A stretch of DNA of 64,000 nucleotides from Lentzea xinjiangensis (GCF_900110955.1 NZ_FOFR01000004.1:71290-135289); one strand, 5' to 3'. Shown: positions 49,372 to 58,330, numbered from the stretch's first letter. The notes: generated by a model from the sequence alone, not told the origin. Program-made: numbers and translations.

Positions 49372-49539
49372 TCAGCAGGCCAGCAGGCTGACGGTGCTGT
49401 GCGAGCAGGGGAGCAGCAGCGACGCGTTGGACGCGGTCGTGGAACCGCCGCCGCCACCGCCGCCGCCGTGGCCCGACGCCATCGCGTTGCTCGGCGCCTC
49501 GGGGGTCTCGAGGTCCTGCATGTCGAGGATGAAGCCCAT
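49372..49539 (-). CDS. Class III lanthipeptide precursor, SapB/RamS-like
   Basis: 55 aa, ATG at 49537-49539 with AGGAGATTGTC upstream. Leader: MGFILDMQDLETPEAPSNAM, which contains the ILDMQ equivalent of the LDLQ box recognised by class III synthetases. Then ASGH and a run of eight glycines. Core: two S-x2-S-xn-C motifs, SNASLLLPC (n=4) and STVSLLAC (n=3), matching the two labionin-forming motifs of RamS. The peptide ends in the second cysteine. It lies between the LanKC gene (36 bp gap) and the exporters. The product should be a hydrophobic, surface-active lanthipeptide similar to SapB, possibly aiding aerial growth. Confidence 0.88.
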   Translation of the reverse strand: MGFILDMQDLETPEAPSNAMASGHGGGGGGGGSTTASNASLLLPCSHSTVSLLAC

Positions 49540-49575
49540 GACAATCTCCTAGTTTCGAGGGATCGATCTCCACTG

Positions 49576-52140
49576 CTACCGGTCGGTGAGGACCGGCGTT
49601 CGTGAGCCCAGGAAGGGCAGTGGTGCGCGGTCGTCCACTGTGGACGCGATGGCGAGCAGGACGCCCGCACCGCCGGTGTTGAGGTCCATGGAGAGCCGGC
49701 GCAGCTGCACGCCGGGGAACGCGATGCCGTCCCCGAAGCGCACGGCGTGCCAGCCGAGTGCCCGCAGGTGCCGCCCGACCGCCCGATCGAGCCCGGCGTC
49801 CGGCCGGTGCCGCGCCGCGTGGGCGAGGGTGGCCAGCAGACCGGCCCTGCCCAGCGTGAACGCCGGCTGGATGACGAACTCGCCGGTGCAGCCGCTGAGC
49901 AGCCCCGGGAGCTGCTCGGCGCACGGGCGGTCCGGCGCCACCGCGGCGAACTCGGTGAGCACCAGCGCGATGCCGGCGCCGCCGATGCCGACGTACGGCA
50001 GGGTCCGGAACGTGCCGTCGCGCACCTGCAGCGAACCGTCCAGCGCGACCATCGTCTCGGCCAGGTCGCGTTCGAGCGACTGCTCGGCGAGGTCGAGCCA
50101 GCGCCGCTCGGTGGTGTGCTCGAACATCCGCAGGAAGAACAACGCGGGCCCGGACCAGCCGTGCAGCAGACCGGCCTTGGCCTTGTCGCCCGGCCCCGGC
50201 GCGTCGGCGAGCTGCCGCGCGAGCCGTTCGGCGAGCTGTTCGGCCTGGACCGCGAAGGCCTCGTCCCGGCGGGTGTTCGCGAAGTGCAGCAGGTTGAGCC
50301 CGATGCCGGCCAGGCCCGCGCTGAGCCCGTGGTCGCGCGTGGCGGGGACCAGCGGGGCGTAGCTCTCGACGAGCTCGGTCGCGGCGTCGTGGTGGCCGAA
50401 GTTCTCCAGCACGTGCGCGATGCCGTGCGCGCCGACGAAGAAGCCCGGTTGCTTGGGCGGATCGGTCCGCACGGCCTTGAGCAGCCAGTCCTCGTGCTCG
50501 GCGTAGCGGCCCTCGCCGCTGACGTCGAGTGCGTGCAGCACGCCCGCCGCGCCGTAGCCGAAGCACGTGCCACCGACCTCGAACTGCTCGATGTCGCCGG
50601 GGAACAGCCGGTCGCCGCGGTGGGGGGTCGCGCTGTGCAGGATCGCGGTGGCGATCTCCTTGCGCACGACCGTCCAGTCCGGGTTCTCCTCGTCGAACTC
50701 CGTGAAGGCGGGGTCCGCCGGCGGGTCGACGCGCGGCGTGAGCACGTCGACGATCGACCGGCAGTACTCGTCGCCGAGCCCGAAGCGCTCCTTGACCACC
50801 CGCACGTGCTGGGGCAGCTTCGCGGGGGCGAGCTCCAGCACCGTGTTGAGCGGCAGGAAGATCCACAGCTTGAGCGCCGCGAGCGGGTGCTCGTCGATCT
50901 CGAAGCCCTCGCGGTCCGCCGGGGCCTGGAACCCCGGGGCGCCGAGCGTCGGCCGGTGCACGTCCTCGATGGTGGACGACAGCTCGAAGTCGATCAGCGA
51001 GACCTCGTCGTCCTCGTCGACCAGGATGTTGAGCGTGTGCAGGTCACCGAACACGACGCCGCGTTCGTGCACCCGTGCCATCAGCTCCTCGACCCTGCCG
51101 ATGAGGGCGAGCGCGCGCTCCTTGTAGTCGGCGAGCTTCTCGTCGGTCGCTTCCTTGTGCGTCAACGGGTAGTTCATCCCGAGCCACTGGCCGAGCGATC
51201 GTCCCGGCATGAACTCCATCGCGACGAAGAGGTGCTCCCACTCGGTGAAGCGGTCGTACACCTCCGGCACGCCCTTGACGCCGCGCAGCCTCGTGAGGAT
51301 CTCGTGCTCGCGCTCCAGCCGTGCCACGGCGTCGCGGCCCTCGCGGTCGAGCCCGGCGTGCGGCCGCGCCTCCTTGAGCACGATCTCCCTGCCGTCGCTC
51401 TTGCGCGTCGCCAGGTACACGCCGCCGCCGTTGGAGAAGTGCAGTGACCGGCGGATCTCGTAGGGGAACCGCGCCAGGTCGCCGGCGTTGCGCTCGGCCA
51501 GGTGCGGTGCGAGGAACTCCGGCAGCTCGACCCACTCCGGCACGCTGAAGACCGGTTTGCGGGTGTCGGGGACCAGCGTGCCGTCCGGACCCTCGATCGC
51601 GAGCACCCGCTGCCCGTCGACCTCGAGCCACTGCTCGGAGAACCCGCCGTAGCGCACGTAGAGCGGTCCCTTGCCGAACCGCAGGTCGCTGAGGACGTAG
51701 GCGCCGTGCTCGCCGTCGAGGAGCTCGCCGAGCTCGGTGGTGATCGTCCGCAGCTGCTCCGCGTCCACCGGGTAGATCGTGATGAGCTTGCCGCTGCCCT
51801 CACGGGGCGCGTACTTGGAGTTGCGGGCGAGGACGATCGAGATCGTCCGCAGGTACTTGAACGGGATGCGCCGTTCCGTGCAGTAGTCGAACGTCGTCCG
51901 GAGGACTTTCGCGGCGTTGTCCAGGCCCGCCGAGACGTGCACCTTCCACCCCTGCTTGGGCAGTTGCACTCCCTGGGGGTGCAGGTGCCGCCAGACGTTG
52001 CGCTCGATCTGCACCCACCCGTCGGGCAGGGCCGGCAGCTCACGCGAGTAGTCGTCGCCGGGGAGGTCGTTTTCGGTGCTGCTCTGCAGATCGTAGAACC
52101 GCCGATCCGCGAAGCAGAACGCCTCGTATCTGAGGTCCAC
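49576..52140 (-). CDS. lanKC: Class III lanthipeptide synthetase LanKC (RamC-like)
   Basis: 854 aa, GTG start after GAGGAGGGG. Trifunctional: lyase (1-~215; phosphate elimination), Ser/Thr kinase (~220-520; VYLATRKSDGREIVLKEARP as the Lys strand, then GVVFGDLHTLNILVDEDDEVSLIDFE, read in parts: GDLHTLNILV, SLIDFELSS), and a LanC-like cyclase (~525-854; LLHGWSGPALFFLR, YVGIGGAGIALVL). The Cys/Cys/His zinc set of classical LanC is not seen, as in class III. It phosphorylates Ser of the precursor, eliminates to Dha and forms labionin/lanthionine. First gene of the ramCSAB-like operon. Confidence 0.93.
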   Translation of the reverse strand: MDLRYEAFCFADRRFYDLQSSTENDLPGDDYSRELPALPDGWVQIERNVWRHLHPQGVQLPKQGWKVHVSAGLDNAAKVLRTTFDYCTERRIPFKYLRTISIVLARNSKYAPREGSGKLITIYPVDAEQLRTITTELGELLDGEHGAYVLSDLRFGKGPLYVRYGGFSEQWLEVDGQRVLAIEGPDGTLVPDTRKPVFSVPEWVELPEFLAPHLAERNAGDLARFPYEIRRSLHFSNGGGVYLATRKSDGREIVLKEARPHAGLDREGRDAVARLEREHEILTRLRGVKGVPEVYDRFTEWEHLFVAMEFMPGRSLGQWLGMNYPLTHKEATDEKLADYKERALALIGRVEELMARVHERGVVFGDLHTLNILVDEDDEVSLIDFELSSTIEDVHRPTLGAPGFQAPADREGFEIDEHPLAALKLWIFLPLNTVLELAPAKLPQHVRVVKERFGLGDEYCRSIVDVLTPRVDPPADPAFTEFDEENPDWTVVRKEIATAILHSATPHRGDRLFPGDIEQFEVGGTCFGYGAAGVLHALDVSGEGRYAEHEDWLLKAVRTDPPKQPGFFVGAHGIAHVLENFGHHDAATELVESYAPLVPATRDHGLSAGLAGIGLNLLHFANTRRDEAFAVQAEQLAERLARQLADAPGPGDKAKAGLLHGWSGPALFFLRMFEHTTERRWLDLAEQSLERDLAETMVALDGSLQVRDGTFRTLPYVGIGGAGIALVLTEFAAVAPDRPCAEQLPGLLSGCTGEFVIQPAFTLGRAGLLATLAHAARHRPDAGLDRAVGRHLRALGWHAVRFGDGIAFPGVQLRRLSMDLNTGGAGVLLAIASTVDDRAPLPFLGSRTPVLTDR

Positions 52141-52741
52141 CGAATTCCCCTCCTCAACCGTTTTTGTTTCTTCGACGCCGCATATTCCCGCACAATTCGG
52201 CGCCTATGGCCAATCCGCCGTTCGAGTCGTATGGGTAACCCGTTCGAGAGCAAAAGACCCAGGGTTACCGGCGCGTATGCAACTGTGGGTGATGAGGTTT
52301 GGAGCCGGATCACCCGGTTGCAAGGTTTGCTCATTGGTACATCCGCAGGAGTCGTCTGGATGGTCGCTAAACGGCACCGCGTGGTTCTCGATTTCACGGC
52401 TCGCTGAGCTGAGCTATTCCAGCTCAGTCGACACGTATAGTTGGCAGGGGACAACGGAGGTGCACGCACGGTGTTGTCTGCTCTTTGCGGGTGAAGCCGG
52501 AATTGCCTGCCAATGCGTGTTTGACGCGGCCGTACGGCGTAATCCTCTGAGCTGGACGGACCCATTCGTAGGAGTAGATTGCACATCAGCTTTTATGTAG
52601 CAGTCATTGTCTTGCTACATGCATCTTGCCTAATCGGTGATCGATGTCCCTTTTTCGGGTGAAATTGATGTCCACGTGTAACGGCGCCGTCCGTGAGCGG
52701 TCCTCGGCTGCCTGGGCGTGTCGTCCGGCTAGGCTGCGTGC
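52141..52741. other. Intergenic region upstream of the lanthipeptide operon
   Basis: About 600 bp, AT-richer than its flanks. An 8-bp inverted repeat ATGTAGCA/TGCTACAT lies at 52595-52602/52613-52620, and CTGAGCT/AGCTCAG at 52404-52410/52421-52427. The promoter of the leftward lanKC gene and of the rightward gene at 52742 should lie here. No gene is convincing and no RamR-type regulator is next to the cluster. Confidence 0.45.
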
Positions 52742-53314
52742 GTGGGGAGCGTGGCGAGCCGCTGGCTGGTGCCGGCCGTCGTGGTGATCACCGGCGCCGC
52801 GGTGGCGGCCGGGATGGTGGGGCGGACCGTGTACTCGCGCCCGGCCGAGGCGAAGGGGGCTCCGGCCGTCGCGTCCTCGTCCGTCGCCGGGCCGGTCCCG
52901 GGGTCCGCCGAAGTGCGGTTGAGCCCCGACTCCTTCACCCACCCCGACCGGTCGGCCGTGCAGCGGGTGCTGCAGACGTACTTCGACTCGATCAACGCCC
53001 GCGACTTCGGGGTCTGGCGGTCCGTCGTGTCCGCCCGGCGGGCGTCCCAGGCCGTCGAGTCGACGTGGGCGGCCGCGTACGAGTCCACCCGCGACGGCGG
53101 GATGGTGGTGCAGCGGATCGAGTCCGACGTGCCCGGCCGGCGGTTGCGGGTGCTGATCTCGTTCGTCTCCACCCAGGACGTCGCCAAGGCCCCCGTCGCC
53201 CTGCCGGAACCCTGCATCCGCTGGCGGGTCGTGTACGTGCTGGCGTGGGAGGGCGGGGAGCTCAAGGTGGACGACGCGCCGGAGAACCGGTCTCCCCAGA
53301 TGGAGAAGTGCTGA
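52742..53314 (+). CDS. Membrane-anchored or secreted protein, NTF2-like
   Basis: 190 aa, GTG start. One N-terminal hydrophobic helix (VPAVVVITGAAVAAGMVGRT, residues ~10-29), then a Pro/Ser/Ala linker and a globular domain (~60-190) beginning DRSAVQRVLQTYFDSINARDF, a usual NTF2/SnoaL-like start. Two cysteines near the C-terminus (PCIRWRVVYVL, MEKC). No catalytic residues are recognised. It likely sits outside the cell membrane. Confidence 0.75.
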   Translation: MGSVASRWLVPAVVVITGAAVAAGMVGRTVYSRPAEAKGAPAVASSSVAGPVPGSAEVRLSPDSFTHPDRSAVQRVLQTYFDSINARDFGVWRSVVSARRASQAVESTWAAAYESTRDGGMVVQRIESDVPGRRLRVLISFVSTQDVAKAPVALPEPCIRWRVVYVLAWEGGELKVDDAPENRSPQMEKC

Positions 53315-53331
53315 GCGGGCCCCGGTGGGAA

Positions 53332-53373
53332 ACACGTCGCCCCGGCCTGCGCGGGCAGACCGGGGCGGCGTGT
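53332..53373. terminator. Bidirectional hairpin between the NTF2-like gene and fabF
   Basis: Arms 53332-53345 and 53360-53373 (ACACGTCGCCCCGG, with one G-T type mismatch) and a 14-nt loop between convergent genes that end at 53314 and 53388. Confidence 0.7.
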
Positions 53374-53387
53374 GCGTGCGGGTGGAG

Positions 53388-54623
53388 CTAGGCCGGGGTG
53401 AAGGCCAGGGCCACGTTGTGGCCGCCGAACCCGAACGAGTCGTTCACCGCGGCGTCGAGCTTGATCTTGCGGGGTTCGCCCGCCACCACGTCCAGCGTCA
53501 CCGCCGGGTCGAGGTTCTCCAGGTTGAGCGTCTGGGGAACGATGCCGTCGCGGATCGACAGGACCGTCACGATGGCCTCCACCGCGCCCGCCGCGCCCAG
53601 CAGGTGGCCCAGCGCGCCCTTCGGGGCGGTCAGGACCGGGTGGTCACCGATCGCCTTGCGGATCGCCACGGTCTCCGCGACGTCGCCCACCGGGGTGGAC
53701 GTGGCGTGGCAGTTCACGTGGCCGACGTCGGACGGGTCGATGCCGCCGGAGCGCAGGGCTGCGGCGATGGCACGCGACTGGCCGACGCCCTCGGGGTCGG
53801 GGGCGGTGATGTGGTAGCCGTCGGCCGAGGTGCCGATGCCCGCCAGGCGGCCGTAGACGCGCGCGCCCCTGGCCTCGGCGAACTCGCGGCGTTCCAGGAC
53901 CATGACGCCCGCGCCCTCACCGAGGACGAAGCCGTCGCGGCCCGTGTCGAACGGGCGCGAGGCCTTCTCCGGCTCGTCGTTGCGGGTGCTCATGGTGCGG
54001 GCCTGGGAGAAGCCCGCGACCGGGATCGCCGTGATGCACGCTTCCGCGCCGCCCGCCACGACCACGTCGGCCTCACCCGACTTGATCATGCGGTAGGCCC
54101 ACGCGATGGCCTCGGCGCCGGACGCGCAGGCGGAGACCGGGGCGTGCACGCCCGCCTGGGCCTTGAGCTCCAGGCCCACGTGCGCGGCCGGGCCGTTCGG
54201 CATCAGCATCGGGACCGTCAGCGGCGACACCTTGCGCAGGCCGTGCTGCTCCAGGAGGTCGTCCTGGGTCAGCAGGGTGATCGCGCCGCCGATGCCCGTG
54301 CCGATGATGACGGCGAGGCGCTGGCGGTCGACGGTGTCGTCGCCGTGGCCCGCGTCGGCCCACGCCTGGCGGGACGCCACGATGGCGACCTGCTCGGAGC
54401 GGTCCAGGCGCCTCGCCTCGACGCGGGGCAGGACTTCGGTGGGGTCGACGACGAGCTGGGACGCGATCTTCACCGGCAGGTCGTACTTCTCGACCCACTC
54501 GTGGGTCATCCTGCCGACCCCGCTCTTGCCGGCGAGCAGCGCGTCCCAGGTGGACGTGACGTCACCGCCGAGCGGGGTGGTGGCGCCCAGCCCGGTGATG
54601 ACGACGTCGACCTCGGAACTCAC
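53388..54623 (-). CDS. fabF: Beta-ketoacyl-ACP synthase II
   Basis: 411 aa, GTG start overlapping the acpP stop (GTGA). Elongating condensing enzyme of type II fatty-acid synthesis. Catalytic Cys in SACASGAEAIAWAYR (~165), His in NCHATSTPVGD (~305) and GALGHLLGAAGAVEAI (~340), with C-terminal NSFGFGGHNVALAF. Last gene of the fabD-fabH-acpP-fabF operon. Confidence 0.95.
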   Translation of the reverse strand: MSSEVDVVITGLGATTPLGGDVTSTWDALLAGKSGVGRMTHEWVEKYDLPVKIASQLVVDPTEVLPRVEARRLDRSEQVAIVASRQAWADAGHGDDTVDRQRLAVIIGTGIGGAITLLTQDDLLEQHGLRKVSPLTVPMLMPNGPAAHVGLELKAQAGVHAPVSACASGAEAIAWAYRMIKSGEADVVVAGGAEACITAIPVAGFSQARTMSTRNDEPEKASRPFDTGRDGFVLGEGAGVMVLERREFAEARGARVYGRLAGIGTSADGYHITAPDPEGVGQSRAIAAALRSGGIDPSDVGHVNCHATSTPVGDVAETVAIRKAIGDHPVLTAPKGALGHLLGAAGAVEAIVTVLSIRDGIVPQTLNLENLDPAVTLDVVAGEPRKIKLDAAVNDSFGFGGHNVALAFTPA

Positions 54624-54856
54624 TTGTTGCTGGTGATGTAGTTCACCGCGTCACCAACGGTCTTGAGGTTCGCCAGCTCGTCGTCCGGGATCTTCACGCC
54701 GAACTTGTCCTCGGCCTGGACGGCGATCTCGACCATCGACAGCGAGTCGATGTCGAGGTCGTCCACGAAGGACTTCTCAGCGGTGACGTCGTCGGCGGCC
54801 ACGCCGGCGACCTCTTCGACGATCTCGGCAAGACCGGTAAGGACGTTGTCGCTCAC
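54620..54856 (-). CDS. acpP: Acyl carrier protein
   Basis: 78 aa. The phosphopantetheine Ser is Ser38 in DDLDIDSLSMVEI. Acidic helix II and the KFGVKIPDDEL segment are typical of fatty-acid ACPs. It carries the growing acyl chain for FabH and FabF. It lies 31 bp after fabH and its stop overlaps the fabF start. Confidence 0.95.
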   Translation of the reverse strand: MSDNVLTGLAEIVEEVAGVAADDVTAEKSFVDDLDIDSLSMVEIAVQAEDKFGVKIPDDELANLKTVGDAVNYITSNK

Positions 54857-54887
54857 TGAAGTTCCCTTTCGGTTGAAACGGTGAAAA

Positions 54888-55886
54888 TCATGGGCACCGG
54901 ACCACCTGTCCCGCGTAGGACAGACCTGCGCCGAACCCGACCATCAGCACCACGTCTCCGCTGGAGATCTCGCCCGCCGCCCGCATGTGGTCCAGTGCCA
55001 TGGGGATCGAGGCCGAGGAGGTGTTGCCGGATTCGACGATGTCTCGAGCGACCTTCAGGTCCTCGCGCGCACCATTGTTGCGCAGGCGCTTGGCGATCGC
55101 CTCGATGATCCGCAGGTTCGCCTGGTGCGGGGCGAACACGTCCACGTCGGACAGCGCGACGCCCGCGAGCTCGGCGGCGCGGAGCGCGACCGGCGCGATC
55201 TGGGTCGTCGCCCAGCGGAAGACCGTCTGGCCTTCCTGGTGGATGAAGGAGTCGCGGTCGGTGATGGAGATGACCTCGGCCATGTCGCCGGCGGAACCCC
55301 ACGCGACGGGGCCGATCTGGTTGTCGTCGCTCGCGCCGATCACGACGGCGCCCGCGCCGTCCGCGAAGATGATCGCGGTCGAGCGGTCGTCGAGGTCGGT
55401 CCAGTCGGTGAGCTTCTCCGCGCCGATGACGAGGACGTTCCGCGCGGTGCCGGCGCGGACGAGGTCCGCCCCGGTCGCGACGGCGTAGCAGAAGCCGGCG
55501 CACGCGGCGTTGAGGTCGAACGCGGCGGCCGCCTTGATGCCGATCTTGTCGGCGACCTGCGCGGCGGCGTTCGGGATCGTCGACGGCATGGTGCACGTCG
55601 CCACGATCACCGCGCCGATGTCGGACGGCGAGATGCCCGCGTCCTCGATCGCCCTGCGGCCCGCGGTGACGGCCATGTCCACGACGCCCTCGTCCTTGGC
55701 CGCGAACCGCCGGTTCACGATGCCGACGCGTTCGCGGATCCACTCGTCGGAGGTGTCCATGCGCTCGGCGAGGTCGTGGTTGCTCACCACCGTCTCCGGC
55801 TGGTAGCTGCCGAGACCGATGATGCGGCTGCCCGCGGAAGCTTGCGGGGCGGTGAAAGGCACAGCGGTCGTCCCTGAGAAGGTCAT
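54888..55886 (-). CDS. fabH: Beta-ketoacyl-ACP synthase III
   Basis: 332 aa from the ATG at 55884-55886. Starts fatty-acid synthesis by condensing acyl-CoA with malonyl-ACP. Catalytic triad: Cys in FDLNAACAGFCYAV (~125), His in VDVFAPHQANLRI (~255) and Asn in ESGNTSSASIP (~285). The start overlaps the fabD stop (TAATG). Acetyl versus branched primer preference cannot be read from the sequence. Confidence 0.95.
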   Translation of the reverse strand: MTFSGTTAVPFTAPQASAGSRIIGLGSYQPETVVSNHDLAERMDTSDEWIRERVGIVNRRFAAKDEGVVDMAVTAGRRAIEDAGISPSDIGAVIVATCTMPSTIPNAAAQVADKIGIKAAAAFDLNAACAGFCYAVATGADLVRAGTARNVLVIGAEKLTDWTDLDDRSTAIIFADGAGAVVIGASDDNQIGPVAWGSAGDMAEVISITDRDSFIHQEGQTVFRWATTQIAPVALRAAELAGVALSDVDVFAPHQANLRIIEAIAKRLRNNGAREDLKVARDIVESGNTSSASIPMALDHMRAAGEISSGDVVLMVGFGAGLSYAGQVVRCP

Positions 55887-56815
55887 TACTGCGTGGCTCC
55901 AACGGTGTCGAAGAGCTCCGCGACCTTCTCGAGCTGGTCGGGGGTCTTCAGGGCGAGGGTGGCGGTGCCCTTCATGGCCCGCTTGGCGAGACCCGTGAGC
56001 GCGCCGGCGGGCGGCAGCTCGACCGAGCCGGTGACGCCCTTCTCGACGAGGGTCGCCTGGCAGACGTCCCAGCGCACCGGGCTGGTGACCTGGGTGACCA
56101 GGCGGCGCAGCACCTCGGTGCCCTCGGTGACGGCCTGACCGTCCTTGTTGGACAGCAGCGGCATCAACGGGTCGTGCGTGGTGACTTCGGCGGCGCGCTC
56201 GCGCACGGCGTCTTCCGCGGGCGCCATGTACTTCGTGTGGAACGCGCCCGCGACGGCCAGCTTGCGGACCTTCGCCGTGCCCGGCGGGTTCTCCGCGAGC
56301 TCGTCGAGGGCGGCGCGCGGACCGGCCGCGACGATCTGGCCCGCGCCGTTGCGGTTGGCGGGGACGAGACCGAGCTGATCGAGCCGCGCCAGCACCTCCG
56401 GCTCGTCGCCGCCGAGGACCGCGGCCATGCCGGTCGGCTCCAGGGCGCACGCCTGCGCCATCGCGGCGCCGCGCACACCGGCCAGGGCGACCGCGTCGTC
56501 GGCGCTGATGACGCCCGCGATCGACGCGGCGGCCAGCTCGCCGACCGAGTGACCCGCGACGATCACGCCGGCGGGCAGCTCGACGCGGCGGCGCAGCTCA
56601 CCGAAAGCGAGCAGGGTGAGCGCCACGACCAGCGGCTGGGTGATCGCGGTGTCGACGATCTCCTCGGCTTCCGCGGTGGTGCCGAGCCGCACGAGGTCGA
56701 GGCCCGTGATCTCCGACCACGTGCGGACCTGCTTCTCCGCCCCCTCCAGTTCGAGCCAGGGGGTGAGCATGCCGGGCGTCTGGGACCCTTGTCCGGGCGC
56801 GAGGAGTGCGATCAC
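55886..56815 (-). CDS. fabD: Malonyl-CoA:ACP transacylase
   Basis: 309 aa from the GTG at 56813-56815. IALLAPGQGSQTPGM at the start, GHSVGELAAASIAG (catalytic Ser ~95), VAGAFHTKYM (catalytic His ~200) are typical. No Shine-Dalgarno precedes the GTG; a TAGTAAT box lies 4-10 bases upstream, consistent with a leaderless mRNA. A longer frame to 56971 exists but is less likely. Transfers malonyl to ACP for FabH and FabF; first gene of the operon, downstream of fasR. Confidence 0.93.
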   Translation of the reverse strand: MIALLAPGQGSQTPGMLTPWLELEGAEKQVRTWSEITGLDLVRLGTTAEAEEIVDTAITQPLVVALTLLAFGELRRRVELPAGVIVAGHSVGELAAASIAGVISADDAVALAGVRGAAMAQACALEPTGMAAVLGGDEPEVLARLDQLGLVPANRNGAGQIVAAGPRAALDELAENPPGTAKVRKLAVAGAFHTKYMAPAEDAVRERAAEVTTHDPLMPLLSNKDGQAVTEGTEVLRRLVTQVTSPVRWDVCQATLVEKGVTGSVELPPAGALTGLAKRAMKGTATLALKTPDQLEKVAELFDTVGATQ

Positions 56816-56882
56816 GTCGATTACTAAAGCCGGTGGACCCACCGGTACCCCATGCCGCAAAGGACGAAGTACGGCGATCGTA

Positions 56883-56901
56883 TTTGTAGAGATCCTACAA
56901 A
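56883..56901. promoter_or_regulatory. TTTGTAG-N5-CTACAAA palindrome upstream of fabD; candidate FasR operator
   Basis: A perfect 7-bp inverted repeat with a 5-nt spacer (56883-56889, 56895-56901), 68 bp upstream of the fabD start and between fasR and fabD. The surrounding gap is otherwise empty. FasR-type regulators bind the fabD promoter in Streptomyces; no direct consensus comparison can be made here. Confidence 0.5.
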
Positions 56902-57009
56902 ACTGCCGCCCACGCGCACCGTCCGCGACGTATCGCCAGCTCAGCGCCTCGGTGACTCGTTTGGCCCTCACCCTAACGGATGTGTGCGAAGTCCGTCACA
57001 GCCTGTTCG

Positions 57010-58209
57010 CTACCACAGGCCCCGTGCGCGGGCAAGGCGTCCTACAGACAAAGCGACGCGGAGCACAAGCGCGTCTCGAGCGTCGTGTGCATTTCTTCCC
57101 GTCATTTCCTGAACTCGCCGAAGGCGATATCTCACCGTGTTCGGGTGCACGAACAGTCTTTTCGCGCACGTCTCCAGCACGCCGCCGACCTCCAGGAACG
57201 CGTCCACGGTCTCCAGCAGCGCGCCGCCCGCGTCCTCCAGCGGCCGGGCGACCCTGTCGACGAGCTGCCACTCGGCCTCCGGGTCGCCCGCGAGGGCCCG
57301 TTCCGGCAGCAGGTCGAGGGAGCGGACCGGGCGCGGCGCGGCGGGCCAGCCCACGACCGCGCGCAGCCCGCTCAGCGCGTCGCTCGCGCTGCGGTGGGCC
57401 TCGGACAGGCTCGCCACGGTCGGTCCCGCGACCACGGGTCCCTCGCCGAAGCCCTCGGCGATGCGCCCCAGCACGTCCTCCCCGGTCTCGGTCGGGCCGC
57501 CGAGCACGACGACCAGCCGCGAGCCCTGCACGGACAGCAGCACCGGCCGGCCCGCGCGGGCGGCCTTGCTGCGCACGGAGTAGACGATCGTCGGCGGGTC
57601 CTCCCCGCCGGGGTTGCCGACCAGCACCGTCGCCTCGAGCGCGGGGTCCCAGCCGAGCGCGGTGGCCCTGCTGAGCAGGGACTCCTCGGGATCGCCGCGC
57701 ACGACGCCGTCCACGACCAGCGCTTCGAGCCGCGCGTCCCACGCGCCGCGGGCCTCGGCGGCGGCGGCGTAGGAGGTGGCGGCGGAGAAGGCGATCTCGC
57801 GCCCGTACCGCAGCACGCCCTCCATCAGCAGCGCGCGCTCCGCCTCGGTCGCCGCCATCGCGGGCATCTGCTCCTCGAACCGCTCCAGCGCTATCCGGAC
57901 CAGCTCGACGGTCTGGCGCAGGCTCACCCAGCGGGAGATGTCCTTGGGGGCGCTGCGGAACGCGTCCGCGGTCAGCCGGATCGCCTGCTGGCGGTCGTGC
58001 AGCCACTCGACGAAGCCCGCCACGCCGTTCTGGATCAGCAGCAGCACGCTCGCGCGCTGGTCGGCGGGCATCCGGGCGAACCACGGCAGCCGCTGCTCCA
58101 TCTCGGCCACGCTCGCGGTCGCGAGCGACCCGGACGCGCGCTCGATCTTGCGCATCGTGCGGGCGGAGAGGGTGGGCGGGTGCTCCTCCTTCGCCGGAAC
58201 CTTCGTCAT
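57010..58209 (-). CDS. fasR: FasR-like PucR-family activator of fatty-acid synthesis
   Basis: 399 aa. The C-terminal PucR HTH_30 (DAFLEVGGVLETCAKRLFVH, then NTVRYRLRRVQEMTG) covers ~320-395. The middle GGDEF-like/CdaR region (~160-300) follows an N-terminal helical domain (ASVLLLIQNGVAGFVEWLHD). In S. coelicolor an orthologous gene lies directly before fabD-fabH-acpP-fabF and activates it; the identical order supports the same role. It is 194 bp upstream of fabD on the same strand. Confidence 0.87.
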   Translation of the reverse strand: MTKVPAKEEHPPTLSARTMRKIERASGSLATASVAEMEQRLPWFARMPADQRASVLLLIQNGVAGFVEWLHDRQQAIRLTADAFRSAPKDISRWVSLRQTVELVRIALERFEEQMPAMAATEAERALLMEGVLRYGREIAFSAATSYAAAAEARGAWDARLEALVVDGVVRGDPEESLLSRATALGWDPALEATVLVGNPGGEDPPTIVYSVRSKAARAGRPVLLSVQGSRLVVVLGGPTETGEDVLGRIAEGFGEGPVVAGPTVASLSEAHRSASDALSGLRAVVGWPAAPRPVRSLDLLPERALAGDPEAEWQLVDRVARPLEDAGGALLETVDAFLEVGGVLETCAKRLFVHPNTVRYRLRRVQEMTGRNAHDARDALVLRVALSVGRLARARGLW

Positions 58210-58330
58210 AGCCGCAGCTTAAGGCGTTGGAGATGACATCACCGGGACGGGTGACGGAACCCGCGGAGCCGGTTCGGCGGCCATACCTTCGGGCAGCAGA
58301 GGTTCTTTACGTACGGCGCGGAGGTTCGTC

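Noticed and set aside
52277-52600. Rightward 107-codon frame upstream of the lanthipeptide operon
   Set aside because: It lacks a ribosome binding site, has irregular codon use and no recognisable domain; treated as non-coding.
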